In this document: piece after piece, positions 12,029 through 23,198 of the stretch
Numbering within the stretch: position 1 is the first letter of the stretch
Layout of the letters: the number at the start of each line of letters is the position of its first letter
From: Owenia fusiformis
Lineage: Eukaryota > Annelida > Polychaeta > Sabellida > Oweniidae
Reading direction: 5' to 3'
DNA length: 64,000 nt
Assembly (NCBI GenBank): GCA_903813345.2
Contig: CAIIXF020000008.1
Coordinates: 26,520,822 to 26,584,821, forward strand
Notes under the pieces: model-generated
Told to the model about the DNA's origin: nothing
The model's input: the letters and a program-made list of their open reading frames with translations, nothing else
Databases searched by the model: none
Position numbers and translations under genes: made by a program

Positions 12029-12632
12029 TTGACCCCTATGCCAGTATGCTATTGGTTAGAAGGGTGGCAGAATTGTAGGCATAACACAAAGACAATATCT
12101 GCATTGAACAGATGGGCACCGGGGTATAATCTTAGGTCACACATGGGGAGTCCAAACAAGAATGATGTTTGGACTTGCGTTTTGAGATTCCATAGAGGGG
12201 GGGTCGGTAATTTGCAAATCAAAACAAGAATCTATGGAAGAAGATAAAATATGTGACATGCTGCTGAAGTTTGTCATGTTTTCAGAAGATCCATTACTTA
12301 ATCTCCAAAGTATATGTACAAAAGATGTACTCACAGAAACAATCAACCGGCTCGACAGTTTGGCCAACAACAACTGGATGTCTTTGTGTCTTAGAGGTTG
12401 ATACCAACAGGATCAAATGAAAGACACAACATTTCTTGATCTACTGAGCAAGCACCAACATTTTTTAAACTATATGCCTAATCCTAATATAAACGAGCAG
12501 AAAGTTGTTAAGGCAGACAGGAATGTTTTGCAGAATCTTATCACTGCACATGAAGCTAACCACAGACCTGTGGGCATCAATGAAATCATGAAACATGAGC
12601 TGATGTCTATTCCAATAGCCCTCATTGACGAA
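12029..12632 (+). pseudogene. Broken coding fragments in the core of the foldback element
   Basis: Two open stretches (12029-12247 and 12417-12632) in different frames, with stops between them. The second reads NINEQKVVKADRNVLQNLIT and then RPVGINEIMKHELMSIPIAL. This recalls a conserved but functionally uncharacterised segment of repeat-associated proteins in marine invertebrates; that is an impression, not a search result. Upstream, LIDPYASMLLVRRVAEL (from about 12020) ends in a stop. Probably the remains of the element's own or a captured gene. No function assigned. Confidence 0.4.
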
Positions 12633-14886
12633 TGAATCATTCAAGCCAACTCAAATGTACTATACTCCTTAACTGTTTAACAAATGGCATTGAAATGCCA
12701 ACCGTAATATTTCCAATATATGATCCTTCTTACAAATTAGCATCAATTGCATCTACATCTGAGGATTTGGCTACAGTCTTCAAGGAAGCAAAACTTCAGC
12801 AGTGAAGTGTACTGTGCCCCATCTTGCATACTTTTGGTGGTCATATCTCAAGAAAAAGGGGATCATGCATTGAAATACATTGAGATGAAGCTCCCAATTT
12901 CCCTTTCTTTGGGTTATGGTGGAGCGTATCAAGATTTGGACCATGTCCATGTATTACTACCAGAATGAAAAGTAATCCTTGTCTTCCTTGTTCAGCTCTA
13001 TGAAGGATTGTAATTCTGATTTACAAGAGTCATCCGAGATCACATCAATCAGTTGCTTTATTTGATTTCCAGATCCAATGTTGTGGTTCATGTCATTCTG
13101 AATCTTTTTTGAATTTCCCATATATGGTCCTATTGGATTTAAATTGCCAAAAATTGCTACTCTGCAAAAACTCTCATTAACTGAAACATCCCACTAATTC
13201 AAAATGTTGTCAAAGTGAGTATACGCCATTTGTCAAGAATTTCTGCCTTAACTTCAAGAGTAACACAGAAAGGTTAATGGGGACAGGGGGGGGGGGGATT
13301 TTTTAATATGACTAAACATTGTTCAGGGAAGAAAACTCCGTAAAATTAAGATTTGTATGAATCATTGGTACTTTTGCTCTCACATCATGCAATTGTCAGG
13401 CTGCTTAGAATGAAATTAGCCTTGTCTTCCTAGTTCAGCTCTATGAAGAATTGTAATTCTGATTCAGATCCAGTGTTGAGGTTAATGTCATTCTGAATCT
13501 TTTTTGAATTTATCATAGAGGGTTCTATTGAATACTTCAATTTTAGACCTAGTATATTAAGTATATTCAATGATTAGACGTACCTGTTAGGTGGTTCAAA
13601 TCTGCAGAAAAACTAGTCAGAATATGTCATATATCAAACCTCTGAGCTATGAGACAGTAGTAGGTACCAATATACTCTAAGCCTGGAAATAATAAGGGTA
13701 TTCTAATAGTCTACCTTAATACTTAAGCCTTTATTTGTAATGGTTTTCATTGATTAAGCCTCTTAGATGGTTAAAATCACCAGAAAGTCAGCTTGAAATA
13801 TGTCATACATCAAACAACTAATCTATGAAATCATAGCTAGTTCAATTATGCTCATACCAGTAGAATGATACTAATGGTATACATGAATTTAATCGATTGC
13901 AGACCTATGATTTAAGAATGAATTTTCAATGATAACACTTAAAAGATTGTTCAAACCACCAGAAAGCCAAGCCAGGATATATCATACATCATTTCTCTAA
14001 GCTAGAAAACTAATATTGGTACAAATATGTTCATAAATAAGAAATTATAAGGGTCTTCCAAGGGTATACATATAACTTATCAATTTTAGACATCATATTT
14101 CATGAATTTTTAACAGTTGAACATGATAAAAAGCTTAAATCTTCCTAAAACTTTGCTAAAATAAGTTTTACATTTTAGATTTATTCTAAAATGCTAAATA
14201 TATGAACACAGAGGGATAAATGTTAAAGCAATAGGGGTCAGTTATAGTCACACATAAAATCAGTCCCAGCTAAAATGTCATTTTTTCTTAAATTCACTAA
14301 TTTTTTTCAAGGCAATTATCAAATGAATTACTTTGATTCTTGCAGGATAAGTAGACCAGGTATTATGCCTTTTACATGGATTTTTTAAGCATCCATCATT
14401 GTCTAATAAAAAAAGTTATGACACGAAAAGTAAAAAATGGGTCATAAAATTGCCCCCTGGGGTACATACTTTTTGCTTTTATTCAAATTTCTTAAGGGTA
14501 ATCCGTATCATTCATACTTCAAATGTTTATTTTATACAATGTCCATGTATTTCACTTACAAAAACCATAAAATCAAAGTTATTTTAGGTTGAAGAATTTT
14601 TCCCCCTGATAGGGGTGAATTTTGGGGGTAGGGGGACTAACATGGTATTTTGAGGGTTAAATAATCATATTTCAGCTTGCCAACATGGTTTTTTGGATTC
14701 AGCATAAAAAGTTACATAAAAAACACTTGTCAGAACACTTTTAACACTAAACGCCTACCACATTTTACAGAGAGACCTTTTGCAGAAAAGCACCCGGGGG
14801 TAAATTGAAAAAGAATAAAAAAAATTTTGTTTTCTAGACTTTCAATCTGCAAGTAATGCAATCAACAAAATTCAGAATCTTTGAAA

Positions 14887-15035
14887 TAACATTAAACCTC
14901 GGTTTAGATAATTATCCCCCGGTACAGCCAATTATCCCACGGCACAGCTAATTATTCCATGGCACAGCCAATTATCCCATGGTACAGCCAATTATTCCCC
15001 GGCAAGGCTAATCATAGCCCGGAGAAGCTAAATAG
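14887..15035. repeat. Tandem array of the CAGCCAATTATCCC(C/A)CGG unit
   Basis: About seven imperfect 18-19-bp units. Same unit and orientation as 6966-7090. It begins just outside the right end of the foldback element. Confidence 0.75.
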
Positions 15036-15339
15036 TCACCCAAAAATGGACATTTGACTATCTGTAATAAAATCTTAAATTTTTCTTCAGTTTAGTGTAA
15101 ATTTCATTGAAATCTGATTTCTAGTTTTCGAGTTACATATTTCACATCTGAGGTCGGGGCAGTAATAACATTTTTTGAAATCACATCTCTCTTATGTTGT
15201 ATCCATCATCCCTCTATATTTTTCAGATGTCTGGAGTATGTGGAAATGTTGTTCATTTTATAATTACATAAATCATATTTTGTATTGGTGCATCTCCATA
15301 ATTTTTGAACCCAAATTTTCAAAATGACTTCAGTATGCT

Positions 15340-15890
15340 TAAACTTAATTCCTGTTCAAGAACACCTATTCTTACCAATTAGAACTGAAAATACATATAC
15401 TCAGTAACATGATTTTATTGATTGAGACTCAATTATAAACCAATGTTTTTCTGAGATAATGAGGATTTAGTGATATCCTCATGATGATCGCATAGAGAGA
15501 TATCATAGAGGATATCATATTTATCCTATGGTCACTATTTTTGTATGGTTTTAATTTGACCTAAATTGTTTTTGGCTCACACAGTGAGCCTATGGGATCG
15601 ACCAGGCACCAATTTCAAAACTAATGGAACAATTGTATCCGACGGATACTATTTTAAAGACATTATATGAGTTGGATATGTTTAAGTGGCACAAACCAAA
15701 ATTATCTTGGGTTGTTATCCCTATATATATTTAGTATCCGTGGGATAAATTATGATATCCCCATGTCAAGTCAATTAAGTCAATACACCCTTGCTGAATT
15801 CCTCATTTTCTCAGAAAAACATTGGTTGATTAAGCCTCAACAACTAAAATCAATCTTAATTGGTAAGAATAGGGGTTCCTAAACAAAACG
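15340..15890. repeat. Inverted-repeat element around a GCTCACACAGTGAGC palindrome
   Basis: Left arm (about 15353-15470: TTCTTACCAATTA ... AACCAATGTTTTTCTGAGA) is mirrored at about 15795-15887 (TCTCAGAAAAACATTGGTTG ... TAATTGGTAAGAATA). The middle carries TTGGCTCACACAGTGAGCC. Probably a MITE of a family related in style to 19930-20690. No coding capacity. Confidence 0.55.
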
Positions 15891-16489
15891 TTTCACTTGG
15901 TTTTCAACTTTTGGTTAGCTTTATATGGTATATAGAGATTTAGAGGATTTTGTGTTTTTCAAATGTTTCCTTTTCATGAAACAATGGTGAACATAACAGA
16001 GTGGTATAAAATTCAATCAGAAAAGTTGCTTGTGATACATTAGTAATCTGATTATTTATGAGAGTTTATATGGTATTGCTGGTATTGATGGGGGTGGGGG
16101 GGGTGCAGATCATTGCACAGAATACACTGATATACTAGTAATTTTCTCATTATAAGAATCTTAAACGAAGGTTTAAAGTACAATGATTGCATTATCATAA
16201 TGCTACATGATAACATCATCATTAATAAATCAAAAAGTCCGATTTCCAAAATAAGGGAAATAGAGGGATAGAGAGGACGATTTTGGATTATTAAGCTAGG
16301 ATTATCTTATTTATCAGGTCACAAACTTCACAATTTTTAATTTATTCAGAGAACCTTGTGAGATTTTCAGACAAGTGTAGCACAGCCACTAATTGCTTAA
16401 ACCCCCCCCCCATCCCCAATGTGAGCAGTTTCCTATTGGTAAGAGTAATATCGTTTTGATAGAAGTTAGAACTTTGTCAGTTCTTGAGG
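15891..16489. other. Intergenic, nothing recognised
   Basis: AT-rich sequence with short G- and C-runs (about 16090-16101, 16402-16411). No gene signature. Confidence 0.3.
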
Positions 16490-16698
16490 CAGGGACGTAG
16501 CCAGAATTTTCCAAGGGGGGGTTCACTTTTCCCCAAAAATCTAGGGGGGGTTCAGTTTGGCAAATTTGGCCAAAAATCACTCAAAAAATAGTCAGAATGG
16601 TGAAAAACTGCATGATTTTGAAAGAAATTTTGGCCAGGGGGGGGGGGGGGGGTTCGCCGGAACCGCCCGAACCCCCCCCCCCCCTGGCTACAGGCCTG
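16490..16698. mobile_element. MITE CAGGGACGTAGCCAG...CTGGCTACAGGCCTG
   Basis: Imperfect inverted termini and a body rich in long G and C runs (a 16-G run near 16638-16653 and a C run near 16671-16684). A 5-bp direct repeat TGAGG flanks the element. Relatives: 17778-17945 (GGGGGAG, AAAAACTACATGATTTTGAAAG shared) and 19134-19160 (CAGGCCTGTAGCCAGG). Confidence 0.6.
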
Positions 16699-16748
16699 TG
16701 AGGCATGTATTGCACCAAAAACTAAGCAGCCACTTATTCATTTAAATC

Positions 16749-16766
16749 ACCCCCCCCCCCCCCCCC
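16749..16766. repeat. Poly-C tract
   Basis: An uninterrupted run of about 18 C, likely length-polymorphic and error-prone in assemblies. Confidence 0.8.
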
Positions 16767-17777
16767 TTCAAATTCATAGTCAATTAATCCTAGCCAAAAC
16801 AAACATCCATTACAGGATAAAGACGTCTGATGACACTTGCATTGATTTCATTGTGATAGGGAGATTACAATGTGTCTGTATTGAACTTATGAATCAGAAA
16901 TCAAAGGATATTTTTTTATTTACACTCTACTTTACCTCTAAAGTGATATGGCCTTTTAATATGCTTTTTCAACTTTCTAAGAAAATCTGTTTCCAGATCC
17001 ACATTAGAGTACACCCCATGTTCCAAGTTTCGCTGCTTGGAATGGTCAAATTTGTCCCCCTCCCTAACAAAACTAAATTCTACATCATTTAAACAAATAT
17101 CCGAAACCTCTCATTTTCCTTTATTTTGAAAAATAGTGAATATGAACCTGCTATAAAATCTATAAAGTCTAGAATGGATAAATCTTTTTGTTAACATGTC
17201 ACTAAAAGTAAATTGGTTTTAATTTATTGATAAGGATGTTATTATTTCTCTTCAGTTTTCATATAACCCTTATGTATCTAATAGTTATGCAAATTAAAAT
17301 ATGTATGGTAAAAGAAAATGTTATCTGTCCAATACAAGAGAAGATAATTCACTTTTTGTGATTTTGTAACATGGGGTCTATGGGGAATCAACCCGAACAA
17401 GAAGTCACATTTTCAAAAAAACAAAATTTTCAAAGCTGATAGACAATTTTCGAAACCACATTTCTAGATGTACTTTCACATGCAGATTTCAAATATGAGA
17501 TCACTTTGAATGAATTTTGAATATTTAATGACGTAAATCAAGATTATTTCTACTCGCATCTAGTCTATTACAATAGCATCCCACCAATGTGAAATATGAA
17601 TGTGGAACCAATAATCAGTTTATAAAAGCAAGTTTTCATTCATTCCTAGTCTGAATTTTATAATTGGTTATGCAAACATCCTGATTTTTGGAAGTTTGAT
17701 ATTTATCCATTGAATAAACAACCTGATCAAGAGATTTTTTATTTACTAGTGTTTATGGATATTCTCTGCAGGTCCAT

Positions 17778-17945
17778 AGGGAGTTTTTACCAGGGGGAGG
17801 GTGCTTTTACCAAGGGGGAGCTTTTGGCAAAGGGGGGGGGGCTTTTAAACAATTTTGGCAAAAATTATGTGAAAAGTGCTCAGAATTGTGAAAAACTACA
17901 TGATTTTGAAAGAATTTCTGGCCAGTCAATTCTGCCCCCTCCCCC
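17778..17945. repeat. Relic of the same G-rich MITE family as 16490-16698
   Basis: Shares CAGAATTGTGAAAAACTACATG-type sequence, TTTTGAAAGAA and the GGGGG blocks with 16490-16698. Ends are not defined. Confidence 0.45.
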
Positions 17946-18893
17946 AAATCCAATTTAGATTTGATGTTCTTCTTATTGATGTTTTTCTCATTAACTGGGA
18001 ATTTTAGAAAAAACATAACAAAGAGGCCAAATTATTCTAAAACCGAAACAATTTTAGAAAAGAATGATTTGGATCAGCAGTTCTTTGATCATAACTACTG
18101 TATACATAGTCTAGACTATGTTTTATTATTTCCTGTAAAACATCCTAATAAAGTATACTTTCACATACGCTGTACTTCCATTTCTTAACCAGGCAGATAT
18201 ATACAGCATAATTTGTTCATCATTCTTTGTACAATTTATAAAAAGTTTCTCATCTTCATTATAGTTACAAACAACACATACAGTCTTTCTTCAGCTAAAA
18301 ATGGTGTAGGTTTAGCATTATGCCCTGTCTCAATGTTAGTTCATGTGGGTAAATGGGAAACCTGCATTGCTTCTCTTTTTAACGAATTTTGTTTATGTTT
18401 CTACTTCCCAAAATCAGTTTTTATATTTAATATATGTACAATATGTACGTAACATATATAGAGAAGTTACTGCCTGTTTTCAAAGCATTAATATCTTTTC
18501 AAAAAAGAAAGGATGGCGCAATTTCAAATCATTAAGAAAATTTTGTGTATCATGGTTCAAGGGACAATAACGTTTTATTACCAATGTTTCAATTTGATAA
18601 TTTTCAATTTTCAAGCTGACCGTTTTAAGAATCTAGAGTCATTAAAGGATAATATAATTTTAGATAAGGAGTATGATGAAATGAATCATTTATAATTAAA
18701 CATTGGACAAACTGACTCTATGTCTGTTACGAATAATAATTTTGATAATGATGATCTTAAGTCTTGAAAGATTTGGTCAATTTTGATCAATTTTTTTATG
18801 TATTGAAATGTGTATTTGAACCTTATAAAATATTTTTTTTAAAATAAAGTGATACATGTATTTTGAAATTTACCTTTTTAAAAATCAATTAGT
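17946..18893. other. No gene recognised
   Basis: AT-rich; several short open frames overlap but none shows domain-like composition or a splice context. Confidence 0.3.
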
Positions 18894-18975
18894 TCTGCCG
18901 GGAGATAATTAGGTAAACCGGGGGATAATTAGGTAAACCGGGGGATAATTAGGTGAACCGGGAGTTAATTAACTG
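18894..18975. repeat. Tandem array GATAATTAGGTAAACCGGGG (reverse orientation)
   Basis: About four 19-bp units, the reverse complement style of the arrays at 6966 and 14887 (GGGGGATAATTAG against CTAATTATCCCCC). Confidence 0.75.
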
Positions 18976-19929
18976 AATTGGGGCTGACAACAAGACCAGT
19001 TGTTGATTGCACTATTATAATTAATATATAAAGTACTCTTCAATATTGTGTCTATACTATTCTCCAAGTCAATGAATGGTATACATATATATCAGGAGAA
19101 AGATGTAATATGTCATGATTATGGTCTAGCATTCAGGCCTGTAGCCAGGGGGGGGGAGTTCGATGGGAGGTTTGTTAAACACTTGTATCAATCCTGTAAA
19201 GAGTTTTGTGCCTTTTATGCAGTTATGGGGAAATAAAATGGGGACATTTTATTTCCATTTCTAGTTTTCTTGCATTATGAAAAAAAATATTTCTAATATG
19301 ACAATTTCTCACATCTGTTTTAAGAGTCCAAAAAGCTTGTATATTAACTCCAAGTCACTGTGTAACTCAATGAGAATTGTATATTAGCAGTAACAAGACA
19401 GTTTTCCATCAATTATGATTTTCATAAGAACATAGTATATCTTAGTAGAGTAGCCTTTGTTGTGTGTATAATACAGCATCTCAATGTTTTTTCCTGCTTT
19501 TCTTGGGACTATAATTCCCAACATTCAACAATTGTAAAAGTAAAACAATTCAAGTACTGTACATGTAACCAAATGCCACCATTCAATAGACAAGATGCAA
19601 GAAGAAATAAGCTTGATTTTCATCTTTAAAAGTCATTTGAAATGTCAAAGTGACATCATAAAATCGCATCTAGAAATGAAGTTTTAAAAATTATTGATCA
19701 ACTTTCAATTTTTATTTTCTTTAAAATTGAAATATCTTTTCTTGTACTGAACAATTAAATTCTATTACAGAACATATCCTAATAGTAGTTCATTTATAAA
19801 GGTTGAAAATGTAAGAAAAACTGATTTACTAAATCTATTTAGTGAAGTTCAGTAAAACAATGTCTGTCATTGTCTGCAGAGTTCCAATATTCCCTAACAT
19901 GGGGGATTAAAATGATTGCTTGCTTCAAC

Positions 19930-20690
19930 TTTTTAGCTCACATGGTGAGCTTTTGCAATCACTCACTTGTCCGTCTGTCTGTCCGTGTGTCCGTCCGCGC
20001 ATCCATCCATCAACAATAGTGCCACGTTTTAAAACCTCTGTCGATAGGATTCCCGTTTTAAGTTATTTCTGTTCAACATCAATACAGAAAAATCCCCTAT
20101 GACTCCTGATTCAAAATTTCGCCTATTTTCAAAATGGTAGCCATTTTTGTCTCGCGAAATTCACTTTTGGCCCATTTCCTAGGTTTACAAATAATTTCAG
20201 GTGTCCTGCATTGTGAAAAGCCATGTCACTATAAAGAGTAGTTGAATGAAATAATTTTGTTACAAAAAATCGGCGAAAAATTATATCCATTTTTTTTATT
20301 TTCAGCCATTTAGTTAACATTGATTTGTCCATCTGTCTCGCGAAATCCTCTTTTGACCATTTGCCTTAAAACCTCGATCGATAGGATTCCAGTTTTAAGT
20401 TATTTTTGTTCAACATCAATACAAAAAACTCTTGGTTCAAAAGCACACCTATTTTCAAAATGGCTCCCATTTTTGTCTCACAAAATCCACTTTTGGCCCA
20501 TTTCCTAGCTTTACAAATAATTCCACGTGTCCTGCATTGTAAAACGCCATGTCTTTGTAAAAAGTAGCTGTATAAAATAATTTCGTTACAAAAAGCTGGC
20601 AAAAAATTATCCGTTTTTTTTAATTGTTGTCATTTTAGCCATCATTCACTTTTGAGCAACACCATGTGAGCCCAGTACCCATGGTACTAT
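19930..20690. repeat. GCTCACATGGTGAGC repeat with internal 0.34-kb duplication
   Basis: Begins with the palindrome GCTCACATGGTGAGC, then GTCCGTCTGTCTGTCCG. It ends with ACCATGTGAGCCC near 20670. Inside, a unit of about 270-300 bp is present twice (from about 20026 and about 20365, period about 337), sharing CGATAGGATTCC, TTCAACATCAATACA, CTATTTTCAAAATGG and TTGGCCCATTTCCTAG. This type of repeat is familiar from bivalve-like genomes, an impression rather than a search result. Confidence 0.65.
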
Positions 20691-20959
20691 TTTTATTTTT
20701 ATTTGATAATGATGTCAAAGTCCTGAGGGATAATATCAGGAAACCTTGACATTCCTAATATAATGTTAATCCAATGTGGATGTATACCATTAATTTCAAT
20801 ATGTAAGAGATAGTTTTAATATTGCATGAACTTTAGCCGTCATAGCCATGGTCTGAAATAACGGGTACACTGTACAATTTCTCTGAAAAAATAATGTTCA
20901 TACATTAGAATAGGCATTTCAAACAAAATTGACTTGCATTGAGGTGAGATTTTCTAATT

Positions 20960-21240
20960 TTTAAAATAATTTTTACTGCCCCTGGCAGGCCCACGGCAGC
21001 CTCCCGGCATAATTTTAACCACAAAATGCCCCCAAAATCTACCCTTGTCATAACCCCGGCACTCAATAATGCCAACCCCGTCAACCCTGGCAACCCCGAA
21101 ATTCTTTTGTTTAGCCCTAGGCAATTGCCCCCAAATGCCCCCGATAGCAGACCCCGGCCTATGTTAAATTCCCATAGAGAATTTTTTCGCCCCTGGCAAA
21201 TTGCCAACCCCCGGTCGCCGGCAAACCCCGGAGCTTTTCG
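20960..21240. repeat. GC-rich repeat with CCCCGGCA words, copy 2
   Basis: Same style as 4240-4490: CAACCCCG, GCCCCCGAT, CCCCCGGTCGCCGG. Both strands are open over more than 200 bp. It runs straight into the perfect palindrome at 21241. Confidence 0.55.
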
Positions 21241-21307
21241 CATCTAGTAACATAATGTAAACATATTTACATTGAATGTAAATATGTTTACATTATGTTA
21301 CTAGATG
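21241..21307. repeat. Perfect 67-bp palindrome (32-bp arms, 3-nt loop)
   Basis: The left arm, from CATCTAGTAACATAATGTAA to ATTTACAT, is followed by TGA and then by the exact reverse complement of all 32 bases. Read off directly; no mismatch. It lies 335 bp upstream of the first kinesin exon found. Confidence 0.95.
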
Positions 21308-21642
21308 TTTTTGCTCAAAATTCTATTCTTGTCTTTGTGTGAGTCTTACATCATGGCCCTATACTGGATATAATTTTATTGTGGAATATCGATTACTTTA
21401 TAGTAGATAATTGAATAATCTAACCTAGGTGAAAAATACATCAAATTTTGTCTATTACTTTTGAATCATCCCTCTTATATAGTACAGTAGTATGTATATT
21501 TCATTTTATTTTACCAATTGTTTCAGATCTGTTAATATAATGGTAATGAATGGGTAAAATATGGTGAGATTATATGTTCTCAAAACTGTAAGCCTTATAT
21601 GAAGTACATTCATATCATTGAATGGCCTGTTATTGTTTTTAG

Positions 21643-23198
21643 TGAGAGGGCAGATGCCACTGGGGCTACAGGAGTGAGATTGAAAGAAGGAGCAAATATT
21701 AACCGATCCTTGGTGACATTAGGCAATGTTATATCCACATTAGGTAGGTAGAATCACGACAGATATTTTGAGCTTGTTTTTCTTGGTTGGATTTAATGTT
21801 TCCTCCTTTTTATAGTTGTTCATAGATATTTGAACGTTGTATATTATAAAATTTAAGTGAAAATAGGCCTTTTATCAAGCCAGTTGCACTCTAGTAATCA
21901 CCTCCCTGGTATAGCAGATAATAAGTCAGATACCAATGCCAAGATGACCTGGATTTGAACCCAGGACCTTCGGATTAGAAGTCTAATGCTTTATCCATAT
22001 TAAGCTTTGGAGGAAGCCACTCATAGTGATTTTCCCAGCATTAGAGCAACCAGGTACTTAACTTCTTAACCCCCTTGAAAAATTGAAAATTACTTGCCAC
22101 CCTGTTAAAAATATATTTGGAATCACTACCCTTTTCAGTCTTCAGGATCATTGTAACATATATGAACCTGTATATTTCTAGCTGACATGTCTGTGAAGAG
22201 TGGTAGCCAGAAGAAGCAGCTGTCTTCAGGATCATTGTAACATATATGAACATTTATATTTCTAGCTGACATGTCTGTGAAGAGTGGTAGCCAGAAGAAG
22301 CAGCTGTCTTCAGGATCATTGTAACATATATGAACATTTATATTTCTAGCTGACATGTCTGTGAAGAGTGGTAGCCAGAAGAAGCAGCTGTCTTCAGGAT
22401 CATTGTAACATATATGAACATTTATATTTCTAGCTGACATGTCTGTGAAGAGTGGTAGCCAGAAGAAGCAGCTGTTCATTCCCTATAGGGATTCCATCCT
22501 CACCTGGCTCCTGAAGGACAGTCTGGGGGGTAATGCAAAGACCATCATGATTGCTAGTAAGTCACGTCTCTGGAATATATATTGCTCTATTCATGATATC
22601 TTCAAAAAACTTTTTGTCATTGAAAATATGCATTGACTCGGTGTCACTACCAATTAACCAATTTATATGAAACTCGTACAGTCTCAAGCAAACTAACTAT
22701 CCTGTCTCACGTTAAAGTTTGAGCATCCAACTCCTCTTATTATAAAATCGAGAGCCAATGGTAAGAAACCTTTTGATCGGCCCTTGTAGGAAGTCCCATT
22801 CAAAAACTTGCATTTGAAATGTTCCTCTCCACTTACAACTTACAATCAGCCTACTAAAATGGAATGAATTTTGTCACAAATCTGAAATTAATATTCTCAA
22901 GTATATTTATCCCAGCTAAAATTAATAAAACTGCTATTCCGGTCAAAGAGGAGCAGCCAATTATACATAAACATTGTATATATGCAATTAGGTGAATTTC
23001 CAGCAAAGTTTCATTTTCTTTGCAGCCATTTCCCCAGCAGATGTAAACTATGCAGAAACGCTCAGTACACTACGCTATGCTAACAGGGCAAAAGACATCA
23101 TTAACAAACCCACTGTCAATGAAGATCCCAATGTTAAACTGATCAGGGAACTTAGAGCTGAAATATCCCGACTCAAGATGCTTTTAGGTGGAAATATA
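21643..23198 (+). CDS. KIF16B: KIF16B exons 1-3 seen here: end of the motor domain and neck
   Basis: Three exons. The first begins with the last base of the Ser codon of the switch II AGSE motif and reads [20 protein letters not shown], then [11 protein letters not shown] (helix alpha-4 region). The second reads [20 protein letters not shown] and AKTIMIA. The third reads [20 protein letters not shown] and [13 protein letters not shown] (last motor helix and neck), then [14 protein letters not shown]. All are hallmark kinesin-3 sequences. Exon 2's acceptor at 22434 is the last of four near-identical acceptors 84 bp apart; the other three lead to an in-frame stop, so 22434 is the productive one. 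Confidence 0.95.

Larger units (their letters stand above)
9890..14765. mobile_element. Large foldback element with inverted arms of about 2 kb (4,876 bp)
   Basis: Seen: 9890 to about 11895 reappears inverted from about 12830 to 14765, with scattered mismatches and indels. Outer ends are AAATGTGGTAGGCGTTTAG and its complement. The arms contain diverged sub-repeats of about 215 bp (words such as GATATATCCTG, TTTGAACCA, AATCATTGA). The central part (about 11900-12830) holds broken coding fragments. I could not identify a target duplication at the ends. Inference: an old DNA transposon with very long inverted repeats, or a foldback derivative of one. The superfamily is unresolved. Confidence 0.75.

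Noticed and set aside
20905-21247. Open frames of 73 and 112 codons on opposite strands
   Set aside because: Overlapping frames in a GC-rich repeat poor in stop codons; no domain features.
21931-22015. A functional tRNA-Arg gene
   Set aside because: T-arm and anticodon loop are recognisable, but the anticodon stem has mismatches and no acceptor stem forms, so I call it a SINE or pseudogene.
22135-22479. Minus-strand repetitive open frame ([13 protein letters not shown] repeats)
   Set aside because: Antisense of the 84-bp tandem duplication of a kinesin exon border.
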